DNA of 64,000 nt, from contig NZ_JAQGEI010000018.1 of NCBI RefSeq assembly GCF_029017505.1, positions 35,596 to 99,595 on the forward strand, in the 5' to 3' direction. Source of the stretch: Sedimenticola hydrogenitrophicus. GTDB lineage: Bacteria; Pseudomonadota; Gammaproteobacteria; Chromatiales; Chromatiaceae. Under the pieces are notes generated by a model. It worked only from the letters and a program-made list of their open reading frames with translations. It was not told the origin of the DNA and ran no database searches. A program made the translations under genes and the position numbers. Shown here piece after piece: positions 32,705-41,819 of the stretch (the stretch's first letter is position 1; each line of letters begins with the position of its first letter).

Positions 32705-33841
32705 ATGTCTGCAAATATTGCCAATATACTCTGTGTCGTGGGTGCACGGCCAAACTTCATGAAGATCGCCCCCATCATGCGGGTGTTTAAACGTCATGAA
32801 AACACCCTGGGTGCAACCCTGTTGCATACCGGACAGCATTATGATGCGGCCATGAAAAAATCCTTTTTTGACCAGCTGCATATTCCTGAACCGGATATCG
32901 ACCTGGGTGTGGGCTCCGGCAGCCATGCCGTGCAGACCGCGGAAATCATGCGGCGGTTCGAGCCGGTGCTGGAGGAATTGAAGCCGACCGCGGTACTGGT
33001 GCTGGGGGATGTCAACTCGACAATTTCCTGTGCCCTGGTAGCGGTCAAGAAGGGTATTCCGGTAATCCATGTGGAGGCCGGTCTGCGCAGTTATGATCGT
33101 GGCATGCCGGAAGAGGTGAACCGGGTACTCACGGATCAGATTTCGGACCTGCTGTTCACCACCGAAAGAGGCGCGGAAGCCAACCTACTGCGCGAGGGGA
33201 TCGCGGCCGAGCGGATTCACTTTGTAGGGAACGTCATGATCGACACCCTGCGTTACAATCTCGACCGGGCCATTGAGCCGATGAGCCTGTTCTCGGCCGC
33301 GGGTGGTGAAATAGTGCCTGAGCCCTTTGGCGCCGGTTATGGGCTGGTGACCCTGCACCGGCCATCCAATGTCGATAACCCGGCAAACCTGAAGCGCCTG
33401 CTTACTGAGTTGAGATCAATCAGTGACCGGCTGCCGTTAGCCTTCCCGGTGCATCCGAGAACCGCCCAACGTATCAAAGAGTTCGCCCTGGAGAACCTGA
33501 CCAACTCACCGCGCATACTGTGCCTGCCACCCCAGGGTTACCTGGAAATGCTGGGTTTGATGCGGCATGCCAAGCTGGTCCTGACCGACTCCGGAGGTAT
33601 CCAGGAGGAGACGACCGCGCTGGGGGTTCCCTGTATCACCCTGCGGGAGAATACGGAGCGACCCATTACGGTGAATGAAGGGACCAACACGGTTGTGGGT
33701 ACCGATCCCGAAAAGATCCGGACATGTGTTGATGAGGTGCTTGGCAGCGGCGGTAAACAGGGAAGGGTACCGGAATACTGGGATGGGCGGGCGGCTGAGC
33801 GGATTGCCGAGGTGATCATCGATTGGGCCCGGCAGCGGTGA
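32705..33841 (+). CDS. wecB: UDP-GlcNAc 2-epimerase (non-hydrolysing)
   Basis: A 378-residue cytosolic enzyme of the WecB family that converts UDP-GlcNAc to UDP-ManNAc for polysaccharide synthesis. Clear family segments are VVGARPNFMKIAP near the N-terminus, VLVLGDVNSTISCALVAVKK, HVEAGLRSYDRGMPEEVNR and LTDSGGIQEETTALGVPCIT, which hold substrate- and allosteric-site residues. The ATG at 32705 (MSANIANILCVVGARP) is preferred to 32657 because the longer form begins within the hairpin. It is the standard wecB of exosortase-A loci. Confidence 0.93.
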   Translation: MSANIANILCVVGARPNFMKIAPIMRVFKRHENTLGATLLHTGQHYDAAMKKSFFDQLHIPEPDIDLGVGSGSHAVQTAEIMRRFEPVLEELKPTAVLVLGDVNSTISCALVAVKKGIPVIHVEAGLRSYDRGMPEEVNRVLTDQISDLLFTTERGAEANLLREGIAAERIHFVGNVMIDTLRYNLDRAIEPMSLFSAAGGEIVPEPFGAGYGLVTLHRPSNVDNPANLKRLLTELRSISDRLPLAFPVHPRTAQRIKEFALENLTNSPRILCLPPQGYLEMLGLMRHAKLVLTDSGGIQEETTALGVPCITLRENTERPITVNEGTNTVVGTDPEKIRTCVDEVLGSGGKQGRVPEYWDGRAAERIAEVIIDWARQR

Positions 33842-33848
33842 ATTGATC

Positions 33849-34709
33849 GTGTCCGGCGATTCTGCAACATCCCGGAGTGCCATCACCAATGCAATGACCA
33901 TTGACGTGGAGGACTATTTCCATGTCTCCGCATTTGAACATCATTTTGACAAATCCCGATGGGATGGGTTGGAGTGCCGGCTCGAACGGAATATGGAGAT
34001 TATTCTTGAATTACTGGCACGTCATCGGATAAAGGCCACATTTTTTACTCTCGGTTGGGTTGCCGAACGCTATCCCGGGCTGATTCGTACCGTGGTTGAT
34101 GCCGGACATGAACTGGCCTGCCATAGTTACTGGCATACACGCGCGAGTAATCAGAGTAGAACAGAGTTCATGGAAGAGATAATCGATACGAAAAAGCTGC
34201 TGGAAGATATCGGAGGCGTCGCGGTGCTGGGCTATCGCGCTCCCAGTTACTCGATAGGCGCCGACAATCTCTGGGCACATGAGGAACTGCAACGCGCCGG
34301 TTATCGCTACAGCTCCAGCATCTATCCCATAAGTCATGATCACTATGGCATGCCGTCGGCGCCCAGGTTTGCTTATCATCCGATAGCCGATTCGGAATTT
34401 CTCGAGATCCCGATTACCACATCCTATGTACTCAACCGGCGCCTGCCGGCGGGTGGTGGCGGCTATTTCCGCTTTTTTCCCTACGCTTTTTCCAGGGCTA
34501 TGTTGCGCAAGGTGAACAATAAGGAACAGCAACCGGGAATATTCTATTTCCACCCCTGGGAGATTGATCCCGGGCAACCTCGCCAGCACGGCATCGGCTT
34601 TAAAACGAGATTCAGGCACTATCTGAATCTTCATCACACGGAAAAACGGCTAAACCGCCTGTTCGCTGATTTTCACTGGAGCAGGATGGACCGGGTATTT
34701 TTATCGTAA
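33849..34709 (+). CDS. XrtA-associated polysaccharide deacetylase
   Basis: About 286 residues of an NodB-fold deacetylase of the exosortase-A type, with a DUF3473-like C-terminus (GIFYFHPWEIDPGQPRQHGI). Motifs: TIDVEDYFHVSAFE (catalytic Asp-Asp region), the metal-binding HELACHSYWH, and GYRAPSYSIG (motif 3). It removes N- or O-acetyl groups from the glycan. The start is uncertain: GTG at 33849, TTG at 33843 or ATG at 33894 are all in frame; GTG is a compromise. Its stop overlaps the next ATG by 1 bp. Confidence 0.9.
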   Translation: MSGDSATSRSAITNAMTIDVEDYFHVSAFEHHFDKSRWDGLECRLERNMEIILELLARHRIKATFFTLGWVAERYPGLIRTVVDAGHELACHSYWHTRASNQSRTEFMEEIIDTKKLLEDIGGVAVLGYRAPSYSIGADNLWAHEELQRAGYRYSSSIYPISHDHYGMPSAPRFAYHPIADSEFLEIPITTSYVLNRRLPAGGGGYFRFFPYAFSRAMLRKVNNKEQQPGIFYFHPWEIDPGQPRQHGIGFKTRFRHYLNLHHTEKRLNRLFADFHWSRMDRVFLS

Positions 34710-35761
34710 TGGAATCGACAAAAACTGTGGGTGAAGCGATCACGCTCCACGAACTCGACAGGGTGAACTATGCGCGCTGGGATCGGTTTGTAAAGGATGC
34801 GGCGGACGGTACTTTTTTTCATCTATCCGGCTGGAAGGAGGTGATCGAGCGGGCTTTCGGATTCAAGGTATACTTTTTCTACACCGAACGGGCCGGGCAA
34901 ATTACCGGTGTCCTGCCGCTGGGACATGTTAAAAGTGTCCTCTTTGGTAATTCACTGATTTCGGTCCCCTTCTGTGTCTATGGCGGTGTGATCGCCGAGG
35001 ACGACGAATCCGCGATGGTGCTGAGAATGGCTGCCTGTCGGCTGGCAGACACCCTGGGTGTGGATGCTCTGGAACTGAAAAACCGGGTGCCGTCCAATCA
35101 GGGCTGGCCGGTCAAGGAGTTGTATGTCACGTTCAGGAAAGAGATCTCGCAGGATCCGGAAGAAAATCTCAAGGCAATACCCAGAAAACAGCGGGCCATG
35201 GTCAGGAAAGGCATCAACGCCGGACTCGCCAGCGAAAGCGTCGACGGTTGCGACAGGTTTTTCCGCATCTATTCCGAGAGTGTCCGGAATCTGGGTACGC
35301 CGGTCATGCCGCTGAAGTATTTCCAACTGCTCAGGGCGGTCTTCGGTAACGATTGTGATGTATTGATGGTGACCCATGAGGGCAAGGATATCGCCGGCGT
35401 CATGAGTTTCTATTTCAGGGATGAAGTATTGCCCTACTATGGTGGCAGCATTCCCCTGGCCCGCAATCTGAAGGGTAACGATTTCATGTATTGGGAGCTG
35501 ATGCGGCGGTGCGGAGAGCGTGGTATCAGGGTGTTTGATTATGGCCGCAGCAAGCTGGATGCGGGTTCCTACAGCTTCAAGAAAAACTGGGGTTTCAGCC
35601 CGGAACCGCTGCATTATGAATACTATCTGGTGAACTCCACGGCGGTTCCGGAAATCAATCCGAACAATCCAAAATATCAGTTGTTTATCAAGGCGTGGCA
35701 AAAACTTCCTCTCCCTGTGGCCAACAGGATAGGCCCGTTTTTGGCCAGGAAGCTAGGCTGA
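34709..35761 (+). CDS. FemAB-related protein, PEP-CTERM/XrtA-associated
   Basis: A 350-residue protein of the GNAT/FemAB superfamily, in the subgroup specific to exosortase-A loci. Family-typical parts are YARWDRFVKDAADGTFFHLS near the N-terminus, PRKQRAMVRKGINAGL in the middle, and FDYGRSKLDAGSYSFKKNWGFSP toward the end. Fem proteins transfer amino acids from aminoacyl-tRNA; for this subgroup the acceptor and donor are unknown, and it may aminoacylate the glycan. The ATG overlaps the deacetylase stop (TAATG), so translation is coupled. Confidence 0.9.
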   Translation: MESTKTVGEAITLHELDRVNYARWDRFVKDAADGTFFHLSGWKEVIERAFGFKVYFFYTERAGQITGVLPLGHVKSVLFGNSLISVPFCVYGGVIAEDDESAMVLRMAACRLADTLGVDALELKNRVPSNQGWPVKELYVTFRKEISQDPEENLKAIPRKQRAMVRKGINAGLASESVDGCDRFFRIYSESVRNLGTPVMPLKYFQLLRAVFGNDCDVLMVTHEGKDIAGVMSFYFRDEVLPYYGGSIPLARNLKGNDFMYWELMRRCGERGIRVFDYGRSKLDAGSYSFKKNWGFSPEPLHYEYYLVNSTAVPEINPNNPKYQLFIKAWQKLPLPVANRIGPFLARKLG

Positions 35762-35769
35762 TTGTGCCA

Positions 35770-36987
35770 ATGAAACCGGCGCTGCTCTATCTCTGCCATC
35801 GGATCCCTTATCCACCCAACAAGGGAGACAAGATCCGCTCCTATCATCTATTGCGCTATCTTCGTGAACACTACCGGGTATACCTGGGCGCGTTCATCGA
35901 TGACCAGCAGGATTGGGCTTATGTTGCGCATATGGAAAGCCTGTGTGACGGCTGCTGTTTTGTGGATCTGAATCCCGGAAAGGCACGGATAAAAAGTATC
36001 TCCGGCCTGCTGAGGGGGCAGCCCCTGACGTTGCCCTATTATGCCGATGCACAGATGAGCCAGTGGGTAGACAGTATCGTGGCAGAGCAACAGATAGTCC
36101 GCGCCATGGTCTACTCTTCGGCCATGGCTCAATATGTCACCGGGCAACTCGCCAGACTGGAACGACGGGTGATCGACTTTGTCGATATCGATTCAGATAA
36201 ATGGCGCCAGTATGCCCTGAGGAAACAGTGGCCGATGAACTGGGTGTACCGGCGTGAGGCGAACAAGCTGCTTGCCTATGAGCGGTCCCTTGCAGCGGTT
36301 TTCGATGCCAGTCTGTTTGTCTCGTCCGCCGAGGCGGCGATGTTTCGCAGCCTGATTCCGGCCGATCATGAAAAGATCGCCTACTATAATAATGGGGTTG
36401 ATACCGACTATTTTTCCCCTTCCGGGGATTTTGTTAATCCCTATCAGGATGGAGATGAAGTCTTGGTGTTCACCGGGGCGATGGACTACTGGCCCAACAT
36501 CGATGCGGTCAGCTGGTTCGCAAAGAAGGTTCTGCCGGAGATCACGCGGCTTGCCCCCAAGGTGCGTTTTTGTATTGTCGGCGGCAACCCGTCCGAGGCG
36601 GTGAAACAGCTGGCCAGACTGGACCGGGTAGAGGTCATCGGCAGGGTGGAAGATATTCGGCCCTATCTGCAGTTCGCCAGGGCCGCCGTGGCGCCGATGC
36701 GGATTGCACGGGGGATACAGAATAAAGTTCTTGAAGCCATGGCTATGGAGAAACCGGTTATTGTGAGCGATCAGGGTTTTGAGGGAATCACTGCCGAACC
36801 GGGTAAAGAGCTGTTGCTGGCCAACACGACAAAAGAGTTTGTCTCCTATATTCCCAGGCTGGTTTCGGGTGCGTATGATGGCCTTGGAAAGGATGCCCGC
36901 GTCCGCGTGAAAAGAGATTTCAGTTGGGAAGCGAACTTGCCTATTGTGTACCAGTGGCTGGAGGCGGAAAAAGGGAGTAGAGGTTGA
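35770..36987 (+). CDS. XrtA-locus glycosyltransferase (Stp1 type)
   Basis: A 405-residue GT4-like glycosyltransferase starting MKPALLYLCHRIPYPPNKGDK, the hallmark N-terminus of the first exosortase-A-associated glycosyltransferase (TIGR03087-type). GT-B features include the donor-side segment IQNKVLEAMAMEKPVIVSDQG and LVFTGAMDYWPNIDAV before it. The ATG at 35770 is used; the frame open to 35695 overlaps the FemAB gene. It lies 8 bp after the FemAB stop and 4 bp before xrtA. It would add a sugar to the lipid-linked repeat; the sugar is unknown. Confidence 0.92.
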   Translation: MKPALLYLCHRIPYPPNKGDKIRSYHLLRYLREHYRVYLGAFIDDQQDWAYVAHMESLCDGCCFVDLNPGKARIKSISGLLRGQPLTLPYYADAQMSQWVDSIVAEQQIVRAMVYSSAMAQYVTGQLARLERRVIDFVDIDSDKWRQYALRKQWPMNWVYRREANKLLAYERSLAAVFDASLFVSSAEAAMFRSLIPADHEKIAYYNNGVDTDYFSPSGDFVNPYQDGDEVLVFTGAMDYWPNIDAVSWFAKKVLPEITRLAPKVRFCIVGGNPSEAVKQLARLDRVEVIGRVEDIRPYLQFARAAVAPMRIARGIQNKVLEAMAMEKPVIVSDQGFEGITAEPGKELLLANTTKEFVSYIPRLVSGAYDGLGKDARVRVKRDFSWEANLPIVYQWLEAEKGSRG

Positions 36988-36991
36988 ATCT

Positions 36992-38533
36992 ATGGGCTCG
37001 CAAAGGGAAGTGTATTCGGAGTCATCCCCCTGGTCAGTCGCATTGGTGCTGACTATCCTCCTGATCGCGGCTATCATCGGCCTGTTTTATGAAACCGCCT
37101 GGTCCATGGTCTCCATCTGGTATCGATCGGAAACCTTTGCACACGGATTCATCATAGCCCCTATCTCCCTGTGGCTAATCTGGGAAAAGCGCTCAGTTCT
37201 GAAGTCGCTGGTACCGCACCCCGAGTACCGGGCGTTGCTGTTGCTGGCCGGGGGAGGGTTTCTCTGGCTGATCGGTTATCTCGCGGATGCCCTGGTCATT
37301 CAACAACTGGCCCTGGTCTCGCTAATCATTTTCGGGATCTGGACCTTACTGGGAAACCAGGTCACCTGGTTCCTGGCCTTTCCGCTGGCCTTTCTCTTTT
37401 TTGCCGTACCCATGGGTGAGGATCTGGTCCCGGGGCTCATGGAGATCACCGCCACGGCGACGGTCTATCTGATCAAGTTGAGCGGCATTCCGGTATTTCG
37501 GGAGGGGCTGTTTTTCTCACTTCCGTCCGGCGACTGGTCGGTAGTTGAGGCGTGTAGCGGTGTGCGCTACCTGATCGCCTCCATAACCCTTGGTACGCTC
37601 TATGCCTATATGAGCTATACCCGTCTATTCAAGCGGGCCATGTTCATTCTTGCCTGTGCAATCGTGCCGATTATCGCCAATAGCCTGCGTGCCTACATTA
37701 TCGTCATGCTGGGCCACCTGAGCGACATGAAGATTGCAACCGGTGTCGACCACCTGATTTATGGCTGGCTATTTTTTGGATTGGTGATGTTCATCCTTTT
37801 CGCAATCGGTGCCATCTGGCGTGACACTTTTCAGGTGCCGAAACAGAAAGCTGGTGAAACCGGATCTTCAGCCAGGGTCAACAAGGGACGCCTCATTGCC
37901 AGCTTTTCCATGGTCCTGCTGGGCGCCGCGATATGGCCGATATTGGCCTTCGCCATGGATAACCGGCAAGAGATCACCTCCGCTGATCCGTTGGCCCTGC
38001 CGGCCCAGCTCGGCGTCTGGAAAAGCGTGCCCGCGTCGGGCACGACGTGGCTGCCCCAATTCAATGGGGCCAGTCAGGTTGTGCATAGTCAATATCGGAA
38101 TGGACAAGAAAGGATACGGGTCTCCATTGGTCACTATGCACAACGCAAGCGGGACGCAGAGCTGATCAACAGTCAAAATCTGCTGTTGGGAAAAGATGAA
38201 AAGAAATGGCGAATCACGGATACCAACAAACTCACCATCCAGATCAAAGGCGAGCCCTTGCAGATAGATCAGTATATAGTCAAAGGGAGAGAGGGTACTT
38301 TTCAGGTATTGACATGGTACCGTATCGGGGACTCTTACACGGCAAGTCGCTATAAAGGAAAGCTGCTTGAGGCCTTCTATCGATTAACCTTCGGTCGACA
38401 AGACAGCGCCCGGGTGGTCATTTCGATTCCGCGGGAGATAATTGGCAGCGATAATCTCAGTTCGGAACAGCAATTCCTTAATCAGTTGATTCCGGCGCTG
38501 GAAACGACGCTGGATAGATTGGCAAGTAACTGA
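36992..38533 (+). CDS. xrtA: Exosortase A fused to EpsI
   Basis: A 513-residue membrane protein. The first ~280 residues are exosortase, with about eight helices and the proposed catalytic triad Cys188 (EACSGVRYL), Arg233 (NSLRAYIIV) and His254 (GVDHLIYG). The C-terminal periplasmic half (about 310-513, ADPLALPAQLGVWKS onward) is the EpsI domain. Exosortases are thought to cut PEP-CTERM sorting tails and transfer the proteins to an acceptor, and are genetically tied to EPS genes. No PEP-CTERM protein is encoded in this window, so substrates must be elsewhere. The ATG at 36992 is 4 bp after the preceding stop. Confidence 0.95.
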   Translation: MGSQREVYSESSPWSVALVLTILLIAAIIGLFYETAWSMVSIWYRSETFAHGFIIAPISLWLIWEKRSVLKSLVPHPEYRALLLLAGGGFLWLIGYLADALVIQQLALVSLIIFGIWTLLGNQVTWFLAFPLAFLFFAVPMGEDLVPGLMEITATATVYLIKLSGIPVFREGLFFSLPSGDWSVVEACSGVRYLIASITLGTLYAYMSYTRLFKRAMFILACAIVPIIANSLRAYIIVMLGHLSDMKIATGVDHLIYGWLFFGLVMFILFAIGAIWRDTFQVPKQKAGETGSSARVNKGRLIASFSMVLLGAAIWPILAFAMDNRQEITSADPLALPAQLGVWKSVPASGTTWLPQFNGASQVVHSQYRNGQERIRVSIGHYAQRKRDAELINSQNLLLGKDEKKWRITDTNKLTIQIKGEPLQIDQYIVKGREGTFQVLTWYRIGDSYTASRYKGKLLEAFYRLTFGRQDSARVVISIPREIIGSDNLSSEQQFLNQLIPALETTLDRLASN

Positions 38534-38537
38534 ATCT

Positions 38538-40493
38538 ATGTGCGGAATAGTCGGTATCTTTGATCTGACGGGTAATCGGGAAATATCCCGTGATCTGCTC
38601 ACCCGGATGAATGAAACCCTGCACCATCGGGGTCCGGATGCGGGGGGGCTGCATATTGAGCCTGGTCTGGGTCTGGGGCACCGCCGCCTCTCCATTATCG
38701 ATCTGTCCAGTGGGCAGCAGCCGCTATTCAACGAAGATGGGAGCGTAGTCGTCACCTACAACGGTGAAATATATAATTTTGAAGAACTTAGCCAGGAACT
38801 AAAGAGCAGAGGTCATATCTTCCGCACCCATTGTGATACGGAAGTCATCGTACATGCCTGGGAGGAGTGGGGAAGGGCCTGTGTCGAAAGGTTTCGCGGG
38901 ATGTTTGCCTTCGCCATCTGGGACAGAAACAGGGAAACATTGTTCCTGGCGAGGGACCGGCTTGGAAAGAAACCGCTTCACTATGCCAGGGTAACGAGTG
39001 GTGAGCTGATCTTTTCTTCCGAATTGAAGGCCCTCTATGTACACCCCCTGCTGAAGAAGGATATGGACCCCACGGCGATAGAAGACTATTTTGCTTTGGG
39101 TTATGTTCCTGACCCCAAGACAATATTTAAGGGTGTTTATAAATTACCACCCGGACATACATTGACTCTAACCAGAGGGAACCTGGATTTTACTCCGCGT
39201 AAATACTGGGACTTGGCTTTTGAGGTACATGAGAAAATCGCCGAGGAAGAGATAGCACACCAATTGATCGAACAACTGACGGATGCCGTCAGAGTCCGAA
39301 TGGTGTCGGATGTTCCCCTTGGCGCATTTTTATCCGGCGGAGTGGATTCGAGTGCGGTGGTTTCCAGAATGTCCAGTGTATCGAATGAACCGATCAATAC
39401 CTGTTCCATCGCATTCGACAGTCACCGCTTCAATGAATCGGAGTTTGCCGCACTGGTGGCCGAGCACTGTCATACCAACCACTATGTGGAAAAGGTTGAT
39501 CCTGATGACTTTGGTTTAGTTGATCAGCTGGCCAACATTTACGACGAGCCCTACGCCGACAGCTCCGCGATCCCGACGTACCGGGTCTGTTCTCTGGCTA
39601 AAAAGCGGGTCACAGTCGCATTATCGGGAGATGGGGCGGACGAATATTTTTCTGGTTATCGACGTCATCAATGGCACATGAATGAGGAGCGCATCAGAAA
39701 CTTAATACCCTATAGTCTACGCAAGCCGATTTTTGGCTTGCTGGGCAGCTGGTATCCGAAGCTGGATTGGGCACCAAGGTTTCTCCGGGCTAAGACCACT
39801 TTGCAGGCGCTGGGACGTGATAGTGTGGCGGCCTATTTTCACACTGTTTCACTGATGTCGGATGAAATGCGCGAGAATCTCTTTTCACCCGAACTCAAAA
39901 AATCATTGCAAGGCTACAATGCGGTGATGGTGTTCAGACATCATGCCAGTCAAGCCCCAAGTCGGGACCCATTGTCATTGATTCAATACTTGGATATCAA
40001 GACTTACCTGGTGGGGGATATCCATACCAAGGTCGACCGGGCGAGCATGGCCAATTCACTCGAAGTGCGCGCACCATTTTTAGATCATAAACTGGTAGAG
40101 TGGGTAACCGGGCTTCCCCCCGAACTAAAACTAAAGGGCCAGGAGGGGAAGTTTATCCTGAAGAAAGCACTGGAACCCTATCTCCCCAATGACATACTGT
40201 ATAGAAGTAAAATGGGTTTCGCCGTTCCATTGGCGGAGTGGTTCCGTGGTCCCCTGAAGCAAAGAGTAAGAGATGATTTACTCGGTAAGTCGATGAGGGA
40301 CTGTGGTTTATTTAATATGGAATATGTCGAACAACTCATCAGGCAGCATCAGTCAGGCCTTCGTGATTACAGTGCAGCCATATGGAGCCTTCTCATGTTT
40401 GAGTCGTTTCAGCGGCAGATAGTGCATTCGAATACAGACGAGCAAAATCCTGTCGAAAGGAAAATACCGTCATCAGGTGTTTTGAATGCCTAA
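38538..40493 (+). CDS. XrtA-system asparagine-synthase-like amidotransferase
   Basis: A 651-residue, two-domain class-II amidotransferase. The N-terminal glutaminase domain begins MCGIVGIFDL, with the nucleophile Cys2 intact. The synthetase domain carries the PPi loop FLSGGVDSSAVV (about 262-273) and the SGDGADEYFSGYRRH segment. The family is a fixed member of exosortase-A loci. It presumably amidates a carboxylate, possibly a uronic acid of the glycan; the substrate is not known. It starts 4 bp after xrtA. About 60 residues longer than a typical AsnB because of its C-terminal tail. Confidence 0.93.
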   Translation: MCGIVGIFDLTGNREISRDLLTRMNETLHHRGPDAGGLHIEPGLGLGHRRLSIIDLSSGQQPLFNEDGSVVVTYNGEIYNFEELSQELKSRGHIFRTHCDTEVIVHAWEEWGRACVERFRGMFAFAIWDRNRETLFLARDRLGKKPLHYARVTSGELIFSSELKALYVHPLLKKDMDPTAIEDYFALGYVPDPKTIFKGVYKLPPGHTLTLTRGNLDFTPRKYWDLAFEVHEKIAEEEIAHQLIEQLTDAVRVRMVSDVPLGAFLSGGVDSSAVVSRMSSVSNEPINTCSIAFDSHRFNESEFAALVAEHCHTNHYVEKVDPDDFGLVDQLANIYDEPYADSSAIPTYRVCSLAKKRVTVALSGDGADEYFSGYRRHQWHMNEERIRNLIPYSLRKPIFGLLGSWYPKLDWAPRFLRAKTTLQALGRDSVAAYFHTVSLMSDEMRENLFSPELKKSLQGYNAVMVFRHHASQAPSRDPLSLIQYLDIKTYLVGDIHTKVDRASMANSLEVRAPFLDHKLVEWVTGLPPELKLKGQEGKFILKKALEPYLPNDILYRSKMGFAVPLAEWFRGPLKQRVRDDLLGKSMRDCGLFNMEYVEQLIRQHQSGLRDYSAAIWSLLMFESFQRQIVHSNTDEQNPVERKIPSSGVLNA

Positions 40494-40607
40494 TCAGATT
40501 CCCGGGGCCTGGATCACAATTGACAATAAATCCACATCGCCACAGGAAGTAACATAAATGGTGAAAGGAATTACTGCATCTCAGAATGTGTTAGCCGGTA
40601 TTTGAAC

Positions 40608-41819
40608 ATGAAGGTTCTCCACATATTTGACCATTCCATACCAATGCACAGCGGATATACGTTCCGTAGCAGGGCAATTCTTGACCAACAGCGCGCCATG
40701 GGCTGGTCAACCTTCCACATTACGAGTATTAAACATACGGCGGACTCAATGGACGAAGAAACCGTTGACGGACTGCTTTTTTACCGAAGCGCACATACCG
40801 GCCGGAAATTTGACAAGTTGCCTATTCTCAACCAGTTGGTCGTGGTTTCCTCCTTACGGAAAAGGCTGGATCAGGTTATCGAAATGGAGAGACCTGATAT
40901 TCTTCATGCCCACTCTCCTGCTCTGAATGGAATAGCGGCGATCCAGGCGGGTAAAAAATATGGGATACCGGTGGTTTATGAATGTCGCGCCTTCTGGGAA
41001 GATGCAGCTGTCGATCACGGCACGAGTAGAGAATGGGGCCTCAGGTACCGATTGACGCGTAGCCTTGAATCCTATGTTTTTCAAAGGGCAGATGCGATCA
41101 CAACCATTTGCGAGGGGCTTAAGCGCGATATCATCAATCGTGGGCTACCGGAAGAAAAAATAACCGTCATACCGAATGGTGTTGATATCGAGCGGTTTTC
41201 AGTTAGCGAGAGTAAGAACACAGAACTCCTGCACGAACTCAGTCTTGAAAATAACATCGTGCTTGGGTTCATTGGTTCCTTCTATGCCTATGAGGGATTG
41301 ATATTTTTAGTACAGTCAATGCCTGAAATCCTGAAGTTGATGCCTGATGTGCGACTTTTGCTAGTGGGAGGCGGACCGCAACAGGACCAAATCGAGGCTA
41401 TTGTAAAAAGACTGAATATTCAGGACAAGGTCTTGTTCACCGGAAGAATTCCTAATGCCGATATTGAGAAGTATTACAGTTTGGTGGATATACTTATCTA
41501 CCCGAGATTTTCCATGCGATTGACTGACCTGGTGACCCCGCTCAAGCCGCTCGAAGCCATGGCTCAGGGGAAATTGGTCCTGGCCTCCGATGTGGGTGGT
41601 CATAAGGAGTTGATCAAGGACGGTGAAAATGGCCGTCTGTTCAAGGCGGGTAACACAGCCTCATTAATAAAAACGGCGGTGGATATGATAGAGGCCAATG
41701 AATTATGGAGTTTGTATCGACGTGCCGGTCGTACTTATGTCGAAAATGAGAGAAATTGGTCGGTCAGCGTCGCACAGTATAAACCGGTATTTGAACGGCT
41801 TATTGGTGGCCCGCGTTGA
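40608..41819 (+). CDS. XrtA-associated glycosyltransferase (Daro/Stp3 type)
   Basis: A 403-residue GT4 enzyme. The N-terminus MKVLHIFDHSIPMHSGYTFR is the signature of the 'Daro' subgroup found in exosortase-A loci (TIGR04063-type). C-terminal GT-B features include VLFTGRIPNADIEKYYSLVD and LKPLEAMAQGKLVLASDVGG with the donor-binding E. The ATG at 40608 is chosen (an in-frame TTG is at 40602). A 114-bp gap separates it from the amidotransferase, enough for a secondary promoter, although none is convincing. The next gene overlaps its stop. Confidence 0.9.
   Translation: MKVLHIFDHSIPMHSGYTFRSRAILDQQRAMGWSTFHITSIKHTADSMDEETVDGLLFYRSAHTGRKFDKLPILNQLVVVSSLRKRLDQVIEMERPDILHAHSPALNGIAAIQAGKKYGIPVVYECRAFWEDAAVDHGTSREWGLRYRLTRSLESYVFQRADAITTICEGLKRDIINRGLPEEKITVIPNGVDIERFSVSESKNTELLHELSLENNIVLGFIGSFYAYEGLIFLVQSMPEILKLMPDVRLLLVGGGPQQDQIEAIVKRLNIQDKVLFTGRIPNADIEKYYSLVDILIYPRFSMRLTDLVTPLKPLEAMAQGKLVLASDVGGHKELIKDGENGRLFKAGNTASLIKTAVDMIEANELWSLYRRAGRTYVENERNWSVSVAQYKPVFERLIGGPR

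Noticed and set aside
38538..40493. Idea that the first asparagine-synthase-like protein is plain AsnB for asparagine synthesis
   Set aside because: Its place 4 bp after xrtA and its family features fit the exosortase-specific amidotransferase; no amino-acid genes are near.
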